From positions 372,001 through 436,000 of the forward strand of contig JAPWGK010000005.1 of the NCBI GenBank assembly GCA_029641185.1: a stretch of 64,000 nucleotides of DNA. The letters run 5' to 3'. The stretch comes from Pseudofabraea citricarpa (taxonomy: Eukaryota > Ascomycota > Leotiomycetes > Helotiales > Dermateaceae). The first letter of the stretch is position 1; each line of letters starts with the position of its first letter. Position numbers and translations under genes: made by a program. Shown piece after piece: positions 47,589 through 58,182 of this stretch. Under the pieces are notes generated by a model. That model was not told the origin of the DNA. It saw only the letters and a list, made by a program, of their open reading frames with translations, and did not search any database.

Positions 47589-48026
47589 TTTTGTTGCATA
47601 CCGCACGGGAAGATGCAGTGTTTGCCTCGAATTTGTAATTATATACTAATGGGTTTGTTGCATACCGCACGGGAAGATGCAGTGTTTGGCTCAATTTTGC
47701 AATTGTTACACGTCGCACGGGAAGCTGCAATGTTTCTCAGATTTGTAATTAACTACTAATAGGTTTCCTGCATACCGCACGGGAAGCTGTAATATTTGCC
47801 TCAATTTTGCAATTGTTACACGTCGCACGGGAAGCTGCAATGTTTGCCTCTGATTTGTAATTAACTACTACCTGTATAACCAACTGGTTTGGTTGGAAAT
47901 CGCACGGGAGGTGCGTTGTTTGCCTCGACAGCCGGTGGCCACCCATAACGCAGACTATTACCTTTTGTTGCATGTCGCACGGAAAGCAGCAGTGTTTGCC
48001 TCGACGTTTGCGGCATTTTGAGTCTG

Positions 48027-48430
48027 TTTTGTTGCACGTCGCACGGAAAGGAGCATTGTTTGCCTCAACAGTTTTCTGAGGGGTTTGCTACGTGTCATCC
48101 GTCGCTAAGGATGCTGCGTAACTACCGTCTACCTCGAGTTCCCAATCATATACATGCACTCGAGTTTTGTTGCACGTCACACGGAAAGGTGCTTTGTTTG
48201 CCTCGACAGTTTTCTGAGGGGTTTGCTACGTGTCATCCGTTGCTAAGGATGCTGTGTAACTACCATCTACCTCGAGTTCCCAATCATATACATGCAATCG
48301 AGTTTTGTTGCACGTCGCACGGAAATATGCGTTGTTTGCCTCGACAGATTTACGAGGGTTTGTTGCATGTCGTCGCAGAGGACAGTCGTGTAACATGCCT
48401 CGACTTCCCAATCATATACATGTAATCAAG
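48027..48430. repeat. 138-bp higher-order tandem units
   Basis: Core starts at 48027, 48165 and 48303 are exactly 138 bp apart. The first two units pair a core with a second, diverged copy containing GGTTTGCTACGTGTCATCCG; the third is shortened. Confidence 0.9.
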
Positions 48431-48700
48431 TTTTGTTGCATGTCGAAAATTGTACACAACAGCATGCCAATGTCGGAATGACAAGCTGCATTTCCCAATC
48501 ACATACATGTAATCAAGTTTTGTTGCACGTCGAAAATTGTACACAACAGCATGCCAATGTCGGAATGACAAGCTGCATTTCCCAATCACATACATGCAAT
48601 CAAGTTTTGTTGCACGTCGAAAATTGTACACAACAGCATGCCAATGTCGGAATGACAAGCTGCATTTCCCAATCACATACATGCAATCAAGTTTTGTTGC
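48431..48700. repeat. 87-bp tandem units with an altered core
   Basis: Starts at 48431, 48518, 48605 and 48692 are 87 bp apart. Here the CGCACGG part of the core is replaced by a sequence with GAAAATTGTACACAACAG, and the fourth copy returns to the normal core. Confidence 0.9.
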
Positions 48701-50770
48701 AAGTCGCACGGAAACATGCTTATGGCCTCCAAATCGCGGCCACTTGTAGCGCGTGTTATTGATTTTTGATGCATGTCGCACGGAGAGGTACGTTGTTTGC
48801 TTCAATAGTTGTCTGTCGTACTACGAGATTTTGTTGCATATTAATACATGTCGAGACAAGAAGCTGCATTTCTTCTAGCCTCGATGTCCCAATCATTTAC
48901 AGGTAATGGAGCTTTGTTGCAAGTCGCACGGAGAGGTGCGTTGTTTGTCTCGATAGTTGTCTGCCGTAGTTGCATATTATTATATGTCGAAACGAGAAGC
49001 TGCATTCCTTCTAGTCTCAATATCCCAATCATATACACGTAATTGAGCTTTGTTGCAAGTCGCACGGAAAGGTGCTTTGTTTGCCTCGATAGTCGTCGGC
49101 TGCACTGGAGCGTTTTAGCACATGTTAATATATATCGAGACAAAAATCTGTATGCTTCTAGCCTTGACACCCCAATCACAGCCGTATAATAGGTTTTGTT
49201 GCATGTCGCACGGAAAGGTGCTTTGTTTGCTCGAGTATTATATGCAAAGATCAAAACAAGAATCTGCATTGCTTCTAGCCTCGACACCCCAATCACAGAC
49301 ACACAATAGGTTTTGTTGCATGTCGCACGGAAAGGTGCGCTGTTTGCTCGAGTATCTTTGCATATATATCAAAACAAGAATCTGCATTGCTTCTGGCCTC
49401 GACACCCCAATCACATACACATAATGGGTTTTGTTGCATGTCGCACGGAAAGGTACGTTGTTTGCCTCGAGTATCTTTGCATATTAATATATATTGATAT
49501 TTCAATCATATACAATAATCGAGTTTTGTTGCATGTCGCTCGCACGGAAACGCGCGTTGTTTGCCTCAAGTGCTTTTCTGCATATCAATATATATCGAAA
49601 TATGATATCCCAATCAAGTAATTGTAATCGGTTTTGTTGCAAGTCGGACGGATAAGCGCGTTGTTTGCCTCGAGTGTTTTTCTGCATATCAATATATATC
49701 GAAATATGATATCCCAATCAAGTAATTGTAATCGGTTTTGTTGCAAGTCGGACGGATAAGCGCGTTGTTTGCCTCGAGTATCTTTGCATATTAATATATA
49801 TTGATATTTCAATCATATACAATAATCGAGTTTTGTTGCAAGTCGCACGGATAAGCGCGTTGTTTGCCTCGAGTGTTTTTCTGCATATCAATATACATTG
49901 AAATACGATATCCCAATCATGTCCACACAATGAGCTTTTGTTGCAAGTCGCACGGATAAGCGCGTTGTTTGCCTCGCGCGCGTTTCTGCATATTAATAAA
50001 TATCGAAACAAGACGCTGCATGCATGTCTTGGAGCCTCGATATCCCAATCATATACATGCAATCGAGTTTTGTTGCAAGTCGGACGGAAAGATGCTTGCT
50101 ATGGCCTCGAGATCGCAGCCACATACAGCGCGTATCGTTGATTTTGTTACATGTCGCGCGGAGAGGTGCAGTGTTTGCCTCGATAGTCATCTGCTGTTGT
50201 CATACATGCAATCGAGTTTTGTTGCAAGTCGGACGGAAAGATGCTTGCATGGCCTCAAGATCGCAGCCACCTACAGCGCGTATCGGTGACTTTTGCTGGA
50301 AGTCGCACGGAGAGGTGCGTTGTTTGCCTCGAGTATTGAGTGCATATTCATGTACATCAGCATCCCAATCATATCCAATAATCCAATTTTGTTGCAAGTC
50401 GCACGGAGAGGTGCGTTGTTTGCCTCGAGTATTGAGTGCATATTCATGTACATCGGCATCCCGATCATATCCAATAATCCAGTTTTGTTACAAGTCGCAC
50501 GGAAAGCTGCGTTCTATCGGCCTCCTAACCAAATACAATAATAACCGAGTTTTGTTGCATATCGCAAAGTGGCCTGTGTAACCATCATGGCCTGTGTAAC
50601 CATCATCTACCCACCAGCCAATCCGCCGTTCCAATCATATCCAAGAATCCAGTTTTGTTGCAAGTCGCACGGAAAGCTGCGTTCTATCGGCCTCCTAATC
50701 AAATCGAGTTTTGTTGCACATCGCAAAATGGCCTGTGTAACCATCATGGCCTGTGTAACCATCATCTACC

Positions 50771-52087
50771 CTCCAATCCGCCATTCCCCTCGCCATTCCC
50801 CTCGCCATTCGCCTCGCCCTTTCCCTCGCCCTTCATCTCATCTGCACCTCACCTGCACCCGCACCCGCACCCGAACCCCCCCTTCCCCCCCTCGCGAATC
50901 GCTTGTCCAGAGCCAACCTTTCCTCTATCATATGTCAGTTTCCCAGTGGCGGCGAGCAAACAGCATGAGCGTAGAGGGGTTGGAGTCAAACTTCTCCATG
51001 AGTGTTGAGGGCAACTCTGCAAGATATCCTTGCATCTGAGAGCGGCTGAGTTGTCGGTCAGAGGAACTCTGAAAGTGTAATCTAAGTAAGGTATTATTCT
51101 CTACTGTAGTGGAACGGCACTGACCAGCACCAGCACCAGCACCAGCCCAGCCCCCAGCCATCCCAAATAGCGCACCGCAATGACCACTGGCACACCACTG
51201 GCACAGCACTGCCACCATCCCCAAGCTGAACGAATCGACGGTAGCATACAGGACAGTAGCGGCTGGAAGGATTCCATCACATCCGGGCCACCAACAACCC
51301 CTGATGGCATCATATCATGCACAACTCTGGAAAAGGCTGACGCTGACGACGCAGCCTTTCACATGAAATACTGAGTCCGAAGATGGATGTTTCTGAAGCA
51401 GAGAGAATCAAGCAATTGCCAAGCACCGGCCCCGGATTCCCAGAACGAAAGACACCTTCGGACGACAAGGATGCTGACAGTGAGCTGAGGTGGAAAATCA
51501 AGGTGTGAGGTGGAGTGGAGTGGATAGTGGATTCAGTGGCCGAGCTCTCCGTGTCGAACGAACAAGAAAGCTTGAGTGTGATATGCTTAATTTTGAAATG
51601 CTTCATCAAGTATAGGAAAGCTAATTGCAGTGAGTGCTCTGGATGAGTTGGGGATTGAATATCGAATTACCAGTGATGCAGTGAATGTTGATTGATGGAT
51701 GTCAGGTCGTGAAGGAGGCAAGGATTCGGCGGCAGACAAAACACGTCAAACGTCTGAAGTCATGAATTGTTGGAATATCGTACTGTAGCAATCAATAAAA
51801 ACGCCGGCCTGCGTCTCTCTCTTCCAAATGCTCTGCTGGCGCTTCGTTCCTTCTACCCACCAAAGTTGCGCTTCTCTCGTAAAGATCAGGTCCGTGGCGT
51901 AGATCTAGAAGCTACGTAGGTACCTGACCCAGCAAGCGGGCGTCATAACATCGAACTTGCCCTGCCCTGCCCTGCTTGCCTGCTTCTTTCTACGACCCTA
52001 TTTACTTTTCGCAACCTCTTCTCTTCTACCTTTCTTCCCTTGCAGTCTCTCATTTCTCATTTCTCATTGCCCATATTCTTAGCAACA
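50771..52087. other. Array right flank and protease upstream region
   Basis: No gene. Low-complexity runs include repeated CATTCCCCTCGC near 50783-50825, CCGCACCCGCACCCG near 50858 and AGCACC triplets near 51124-51145. The last 150 bases are pyrimidine-rich, as in fungal promoters, and end just before the protease start codon. Confidence 0.5.
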
Positions 52088-53799
52088 ATGACACGCATAT
52101 CGAGCCTCCTCCTGGCGAGCGCCTCTCTCTATTCGACCCTCGCACAAGCCACAGGTACTGTGCAATGGTCCATTGTACAAGATAGCTCGGCAGCGGCAGC
52201 CCAACTCAAAGCGCGCTCCGACGTTCTATCGAAACGACAATCCAGCACTGTCGAGGCCGCACTGGGGAATGCCGTACAAGCTGGTCTATACTTTGCCAAT
52301 ATCTCGGTCGGTACCCCACCGCAAGATCTACAGGTCCAGATCGATACGGGCAGCAGCGATGTCTGGGTCCCAAGTAGCACGGCACAGATATGTGTGACAG
52401 GGGAAACGAGAACCTCGAATGGCTGCAACGGCGGGAGTTGTAAGTGAAGTGGCACATAATATCCAGCATACACGCTGTCGCTAACATCTTTCTAGTCGAT
52501 GCTGGGGAATCGAGTACTTTTCAAGATGTTGCGCCGGGCGATTTCAACATCTCTTATGTGGACGGTTCCGGATCCGCAGGAGATTATTTCGAAGATACCT
52601 TTTCTATTGGCGGGTCGAGTGTCGATAGTTTTCAGATGGGTCTTGCGCTGGATACGAGTATTGGTATTGGCATTATGGGCATCGGCTACAATGCCTCAGA
52701 AGCAAATCTCCAGACAGGAAGCGGGACTTCTTACCCAAATCTGCCCGAGGCTCTGGTCAATTCGGGGTTGATCAATACTAATGCCTATAGTCTATGGCTT
52801 GACGACCTTCGTAAGCTTATTTCCTCTTTGAAAACCTCATAGATATATCTGCTAACTGCAACAGAATCAAGCTCTGGATCGATCTTGTTTGGAGGTATCG
52901 ATACGGCGAAGTATACTGGAGATCTGATCTCAATACCCGTGTACCCAACCAGCCGTACTGGTAGTTTTTCATCCTTTACTGTCGCCTTCACTTCACTTGG
53001 AGCTACTAGTCCTTCGGGAACTGATGTCTTCACCCCATCCGACTACGCGGAGGCTGCTATTCTCGATTCTGGAACTACCATCACTCTCCTTCCCAATGAC
53101 GTTGCCGATGTAGTATTTGCCGAGTTAGGGGCTACAGTATCTCAAGAACTCGGAGCGGTAGTAGTTCCATGCTCCTTGGCCGACAAGGATGGAACATTGA
53201 ACTATGGATTTGGTGGTTCTGATGGTCCAACCATCCAAGTCAGCGTTTCGCAACTCGTTATGCCTCTCAGCCTGCCAGATGGATCCACACCCGCATATCC
53301 CGATGGCAGCAAAGCCTGTCAACTGGGAATCCAAGCTGCAGGAGATCTTCCCGTCCTGTTTGGAGATACCTTCCTTCGATCAGCTTACGTTGTCTACGAT
53401 TTGATCAACAACCGTATCGCCCTGGCGCAAACGGATTTCAATGCTACAGACTCCAATATTGTTCCGTTCCCGAGTAGCGGAGCAGCTATCCCGAGCGCAA
53501 CAAGTGCAACTGCTCAAATTGGCGTGACACAGACAGTCACTCAGCCAGTAAGAGGCGGACAAGGAAGCGCAACAGCTACGGGAACAGGCGCCATTGCTAC
53601 CTACGACCCGAGTCAAACATCTCTCAGTGCTGCCGCTGGATTTGTAGCTACGGGCTCAAGTTCGGGTAGCAGCAGTACATCTTCGAAGAAGAGTGCTGCA
53701 GGACAGATCCAGCCACCTTTCGAGTGGGTACGGATCACGGTCTTGGGACTGAGTCTTGTGCTTATGGGACTCGGTGGAGGTGTCTTTGCTCTTTTGTAA
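52088..53799 (+). CDS. GPI-anchored yapsin-like aspartic protease
   Basis: Exons 52088-52439, 52496-52810 and 52865-53799 are joined by 56- and 54-nt introns and give 533 residues. There is a signal peptide (MTRISSLLLASASLYSTLAQ) and a propeptide ending at a dibasic LSKR site at residues 47-50, a likely Kex2-type cleavage. The pepsin-fold domain has both catalytic aspartates, DTGSS at Asp86 and DSGTT at Asp290. Flanking family phrases are GLYFANISVGTPPQ and NLPEALVNSGLI. After a Ser/Thr/Ala-rich stalk (SSSGSSSTSSKK) the chain ends in a hydrophobic tail (LGLSLVLMGLGGGVFALL), a GPI-attachment signal. It should sit at the plasma membrane or wall and process secreted or wall proteins, like yeast yapsins, fungal OpsB or CtsD. 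The ATG at 52088 follows a pyrimidine-rich leader. Confidence 0.93.
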
Positions 53800-54085
53800 T
53801 AAATTGACTATTAGATTTTTATGAGGAACGATGAGCGTGTAGCAATACAAAATATTTCTTGGTTTCGGCGACAAGATTGTAGATCACGTGCATAACCGAT
53901 AAGAAGTCCTTATCTTGACCCCATCATCTCCATCTCCATCTTCCTAGCTAACCTTCACAGCCTGACCAGCCAACCGAAGCACGATGGCCTTCCTTGCTCT
54001 TCTGATATAGCGAATTGATAGATCAGTTGAGCGCCCCCGTACTTCATCATCGGGGACACCTCTAAACCCTCATCCTCCGTTCAAA

Positions 54086-54802
54086 ATGTCTACATCTTCC
54101 AAACCACCGTCTCCCGCCCCTCCAGCCGCCCAACAAACCACAGCTCCCGAGGCTCAAGCTACGACATCCTCTTCCTCAGGAGATCAAATCCCAGCCATTG
54201 CTCCTCCCACAGCTGAAGAAGCCGCGGCTCCGATCCCAGCACCAACACCCGTACCGACAAGCCTCACGCCATTCTTCACCCTCATCCACGACGCGCAAAC
54301 GAACAACACGCTGCACCCGTCACAGATCCACTACCTCTTCAGCGACGACGACACGTCTCTCCTCTCGACGACCATCTCCAGCGCGCTGCAGTCGCAGCCC
54401 GACTCCCAATCCCAAGACACGGCCCACGCCCACGCCCACGCCCACGGAGCACCATCTCACTCTGCCGCCCCCGATCAGCGGATCCTCATCCTCGACCTCA
54501 ATGATACCGCAACGGCCGTGACGAAGGCCCAGAGCCTCAGCAAGGCGTGGCAGATCACGAGCACGGAGATCGGCGTGGCGCCTTCGTTTGAGGGTGGCGA
54601 TGGGGAGGGCATGTTGTTGCGGATCGAGGGACTGGGGATTCAGGAAGAGAGGGAGAGAGACAGGGAGCGGGAGCGGGAAGATGTGCCTGGCGAGGAGGAG
54701 ATGCGGGTCCTAGTCGAGGGCTTCGAGGAGCGCATGGCGGTTCTGAGGGGGTTGATTGGGAAGGAGGCCGAGAAGGGGAAGGAAGTGGAGAAGGAAGGTT
54801 GA
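54086..54802 (+). CDS. Conserved fungal protein of unknown function
   Basis: A single exon of 238 residues. It has a disordered Pro/Ala/Thr-rich start (1-60), then an ordered part beginning LTPFFTLIHDAQTNNTLHPSQIHYLF, an insertion with a His-Ala run (HAHAHAHAH) and a second ordered part (RILILDLNDTATAVTKAQSL, AWQITSTEIGVAP). A strongly charged coiled-coil-like end follows (EERERDREREREDVPGEEE). The ordered parts look like a conserved fungal family, but I cannot name it or give a function. The ATG at 54086 has a good context (AAAATGTCT). It is convergent with the syntaxin gene. Confidence 0.75.
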   Translation: MSTSSKPPSPAPPAAQQTTAPEAQATTSSSSGDQIPAIAPPTAEEAAAPIPAPTPVPTSLTPFFTLIHDAQTNNTLHPSQIHYLFSDDDTSLLSTTISSALQSQPDSQSQDTAHAHAHAHGAPSHSAAPDQRILILDLNDTATAVTKAQSLSKAWQITSTEIGVAPSFEGGDGEGMLLRIEGLGIQEERERDREREREDVPGEEEMRVLVEGFEERMAVLRGLIGKEAEKGKEVEKEG

Positions 54803-56165
54803 GGAGTTGCAGAACGAAGGAGGGTGCTGCTTATTTGGGAATAAATGGATGATGGATGGATGGATGGGAGTTTGGTCGGCGTACTGAGGAGTATGCATCT
54901 CTTTCGGGTCTTGGGACGGGCATACTTGTGGCATGGATTGGGGATTATTCGGTGGATGGGCTAGCTAGCTGGGGGTTTATCTGGAGTTTTCGGGGGAGCA
55001 TGGCATGGCATGCTGGTGTATCTATACCTACCTACCTATCCATGACCATGCACATATATCTTCTCACTTATCTTTTCACCTACCTACCTTGCTGCTCTAT
55101 CTAACCCGTCTTCATGTGTACAGGACGAGGTGGGGAAAGGCAAGGGAGAAGAAAAGGCCGATAGGTAACACTCATCATGTAGAGCTACCTATACACATAT
55201 ACATGAGCACCTAAAGAGAAAGTATACATTACCTCACATAGCTCCTCGCATCTCTAACATAGGTAGGTAGCTACTCACTCACTCACCTCACTCACCTCAC
55301 CTTGTGACTTTTGACATCACATCACATCACATCACATCACATCACATCACACAAAACGCACAAAAGAATGCTAACATGGAGTATTTCTAAACACAGATAC
55401 CTCATTTTCTCCTCTCCTCTCCTCTCCTCATTCTACAGTATACCAAAAGACAAAAAACAAGCCACACGAATAAACAGAAACAAAAACAGAAACAGGGACA
55501 AATCAAGTAATAGTAGTAAAAAAAAGAAACAAGACAAGAGTTAAAATTTTGTACTACGGCTACAGCTACGGCTACTGATACGGCAAAAGCATTTTTTGGA
55601 AATGAAAAACAGTATAAAAAAAAAAGAAACGCCTTTCCTGATATGCGACATGCGACATGCGACATGCGAAGAGTTTACATACATACACATACACATACAC
55701 GTGTGTGAGTAGAAGAATGATGGTGTGAGAGAGAAGAAAAGAAAAGAAAAGAAGAAAACACCACCCCACACGACGCTACGCTACACCAAGATTTAAAAGA
55801 GAGAGAGAGAGTTTGTCGAGAGAGGGACGGAGACAGAAACAAGAGAGAAAGTGGTTATAAAAAGAAAGGACAGTTAAAAAAAAGGTATTCGGTTGGTTCG
55901 TTGCGTGATTCCAGGATCTAGGTCCGTTCATTTGCCTTGACAAGAGGAAGAGCAAGCGAGCATTGGATTGAGTAGGTAGGAAAAAAAGGGTAGGGCGGGC
56001 AGGACGAGAAGAGAGAAAGAAAGACAAAGTAAAAAAAAAATTGTACAATTTATTCCATTCACTCCCCATCCCCGTCTTCCATCCTTTCCTTGACCCTTTT
56101 GCTAACCCATTCAATGCTTTTGTTGCTTTTGGCCTCTTCGGCTCCTCTCCTCTCTACTAATCATC
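54803..56165. other. Convergent intergenic region with simple repeats
   Basis: 3' flanks of the two convergent genes. Contains ACATC pentamers at 55313-55352, CTCTC runs near 55410-55430, and A/G-rich tracts to about 56040. Open frames here are repeat products. Confidence 0.5.
55313..55352. repeat. (ACATC)n pentanucleotide microsatellite
   Basis: About eight uninterrupted ACATC copies in noncoding DNA. Confidence 0.9.
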
Positions 56166-57819
56166 TCATTTGTCTCCCGTCCATTCAACATTCGGTACGA
56201 CTGCTCCGCCCTTGAAAGGTACTCCTGGCTGTGAGATCCTTGAGGTGGGAGGAGTCCATCCTGCTCCGGGAACGACCATGCGAGACTTTAGGCTGCCACC
56301 TGCGATAGCTTTGCCACTGCCGACAAAATCAGCCCCGGGAACTACGGCCTTGCTCTCGCCCACGTAAGGTTGGCCCGGTACGACGAGTTTGTTGTCTGCC
56401 CATTCTAGTCCGGGCACAACGGCTCGCTTCTCGCTGTCCTTGCCCATGTGTGTAGAGATGACGCGGTTCTCGTGGAACAAAGCTCCTGGAAGTCCTCGCT
56501 TGGTGGTTGTTGTAGTGTTGTTGTTTGTTGTGCTTCCATTGTTCTGGATGACGAACTTGTAGATCAAGACGACGATAACAATAACAATGACGATTGCAAC
56601 TGGGAGGAGTTAGTGGAGATGTTGCGAGTTTCGAAAAATAGACACTTACCACAGATACCCAAGCACCACCACTTCTTGCGGTTTCGCGCTCTCGCGCTTA
56701 CAATCGCTGTGCCGATCTCTTGTGTACCCTTATCCATATTGTCGACGACCTCTTCTCCCTTCATCTCAATTTGGGTAACTGCTGCTTCTTGCTGTACAAC
56801 CAATGTCTCCATATCCTGGAACAGCTCGGCCAGCTCAATCATTTGACTCTCGATCTTTTGAATGGCCTTGTGACGGTCCTCAACTGCTGATAGTGCAGCT
56901 CTGCTCTGGCCTTGTCTATCACTCTGCATAAGTGCTTGTGAAAAGACTTGTTGGTTGCTAGTATCCTCGACTGCCTCGCGCACCTCAGCCTCTGAAGCTT
57001 CAGGTCGGACAATACGGTATTGACGAGCCATCTGATCTTGCATCTTTCGGCGGAAATCTGACTCGACATTCTGGTATTTGTTGATGGCTGCCTTCAACTT
57101 TCTATCGACCTTTCCAACCTGGGGAGCATTCTTGGGTGCCCCTGATTCGGGTTGTTGTTTAATAGCCTTAATGCGTCCAGCGAAGTTGTGGTAAAGAGTC
57201 ATGGTCTCCGAGGACATGGCGTCGAGTTGTCTATTGGTTTGGGAGTTCAGAGAGGAGTCGGGGTCGTTTAGTGATTGTTGTTGGAGCATCTTTAGTCTCT
57301 CTAGGTTCTGCTCGATGCTGTCAATACCGCGATCGATCTCGCGACACTCGTTGAGGATGGCATTTGGATCTCCAGCTCCGCCTGCAAATCTCTGGCCGTT
57401 CTGTGCCAATGGTGCCATCTCTACGTTTTGACCTGTGACTGCGTTAGAACTGGAGCATCATGGCGATGCATCTCGACCTACCTCCATAATCGTCACGGCC
57501 CATCGCTGGTGCTCCATAATTATTTCCACCGCCGTACGTTGGTGATTGTGCTCCGTACCCATTGTCCGCTGGCGCATTGTATTCTTGACGGAATCCTCCT
57601 CCAGGGGGTCCAGCATTTGCTCGTGGTCCCGACGGCAGACCTCCAGCTCGCGGTCCTGATGGCAGACCACCCCCTTGCTGGGCATAGGGGTTCTGTTGTC
57701 CTCCGTATCTGTTGATCACATATCAGTATGATATTCTCTGTCTGTGGCCGCAAGGGCAATCGGCAACGGCTGGGTGGCAGGCAGGAATGGTAAACAACTA
57801 ACCCGTACTGCTGCGACAT
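56166..57819 (-). CDS. Plasma-membrane syntaxin (Sso-type Qa-SNARE) with long C-terminal tail
   Basis: Four exons, 57819-57803, 57708-57482, 57432-56650 and 56599-56166, give 486 residues (introns 94, 49 and 50 nt). A Gly/Pro/Gln-rich start (MSQQYGYGGQQNPYAQQGGG) is followed by the syntaxin N-terminal helical bundle (DPNAILNECREIDRGIDSIE) and the Qa-SNARE helix at about 265-330 with zero-layer Gln287 (LAELFQDMETLV). A basic RNRKKWW edge and the membrane anchor at about 338-360 follow (VAIVIVIVIVVLIYKFVI). In yeast Sso1/2 the protein ends at the anchor. Here exon 4 continues about 126 residues with Asn/Thr and then repeats built on VVPG (AVVPGLEW, LVVPGQPY, AVVPGADF, MVVPGAGW, AVVPNVEW). It should mediate secretory-vesicle fusion with the plasma membrane. 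The tail would face outside and its role is unknown. Confidence 0.92.
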
Positions 57820-58156
57820 GATGATTGATTAGCAAAGTTCTTCCAGAGATACTTGGTTAAATCAATAATACGGATGCTGAACTTTAAGGAGAGGTGGGAC
57901 GGAGATGCGATGCCTCTGTCTCTGTCTGTCTTTCTGCTGTCTGTCTGTCTGTCTCGAGTACAAGAGGATTGTGCGTCGAGAAGTCAAGTGCAGCAGAGAG
58001 CCGTGTTGAAACGTGAGATGGGGAGCGTGAAACGGAACTTACGCTCATCCTGCAAGGCCGACCCCTAAAGGCCCTGGACGTGCAGCTTAGCCGAAATGGA
58101 GATCGCAGCTGTTTCCCGCCCAACTGGTGGCCGGGGAGATTTGGAGGCTTGGGAGG

Positions 58157-58182
58157 TTGATTGATTGATTGATTGATTGATT
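58157..58182. repeat. (GATT)n tetranucleotide microsatellite
   Basis: Six or so GATT copies upstream of the syntaxin gene. Confidence 0.85.

Larger units (their letters stand above)
47224..50770. repeat. Complex minisatellite array of about 40 diverged units
   Basis: Some 3.5 kb consists of repeated copies of one unit. On the plus strand the core begins TTTTGTTGCA, continues with an (A/T/C)GTCGCACGG block and ends TTGTTTGCCTCGA, about 42 nt in all. It is followed by 25-60 nt of more variable linker, often containing CCCAATCATATACATGCAAT. I count about 40 or more copies, from 47224 to about 50720. Linkers differ between blocks but are shared within blocks, and some linkers look like diverged cores (TATCGAAACAAGAAGCTGC). 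The result looks CRISPR-like, but cores vary, linkers recur and this is a fungal nuclear locus. No transposon genes, terminal repeats or known satellite are recognised. It has no neighbouring gene between the HET gene and the aspartic protease. Confidence 0.9.

Noticed and set aside
46968..47730. Minus-strand proteins of 183-212 residues inside the repeat array
   Set aside because: They are three phases of the same 73-bp repeat, without domain or start context.
47224..50770. CRISPR array
   Set aside because: The host is a fungus, the cores vary, linkers recur within blocks and there are no cas genes. It is a complex minisatellite.
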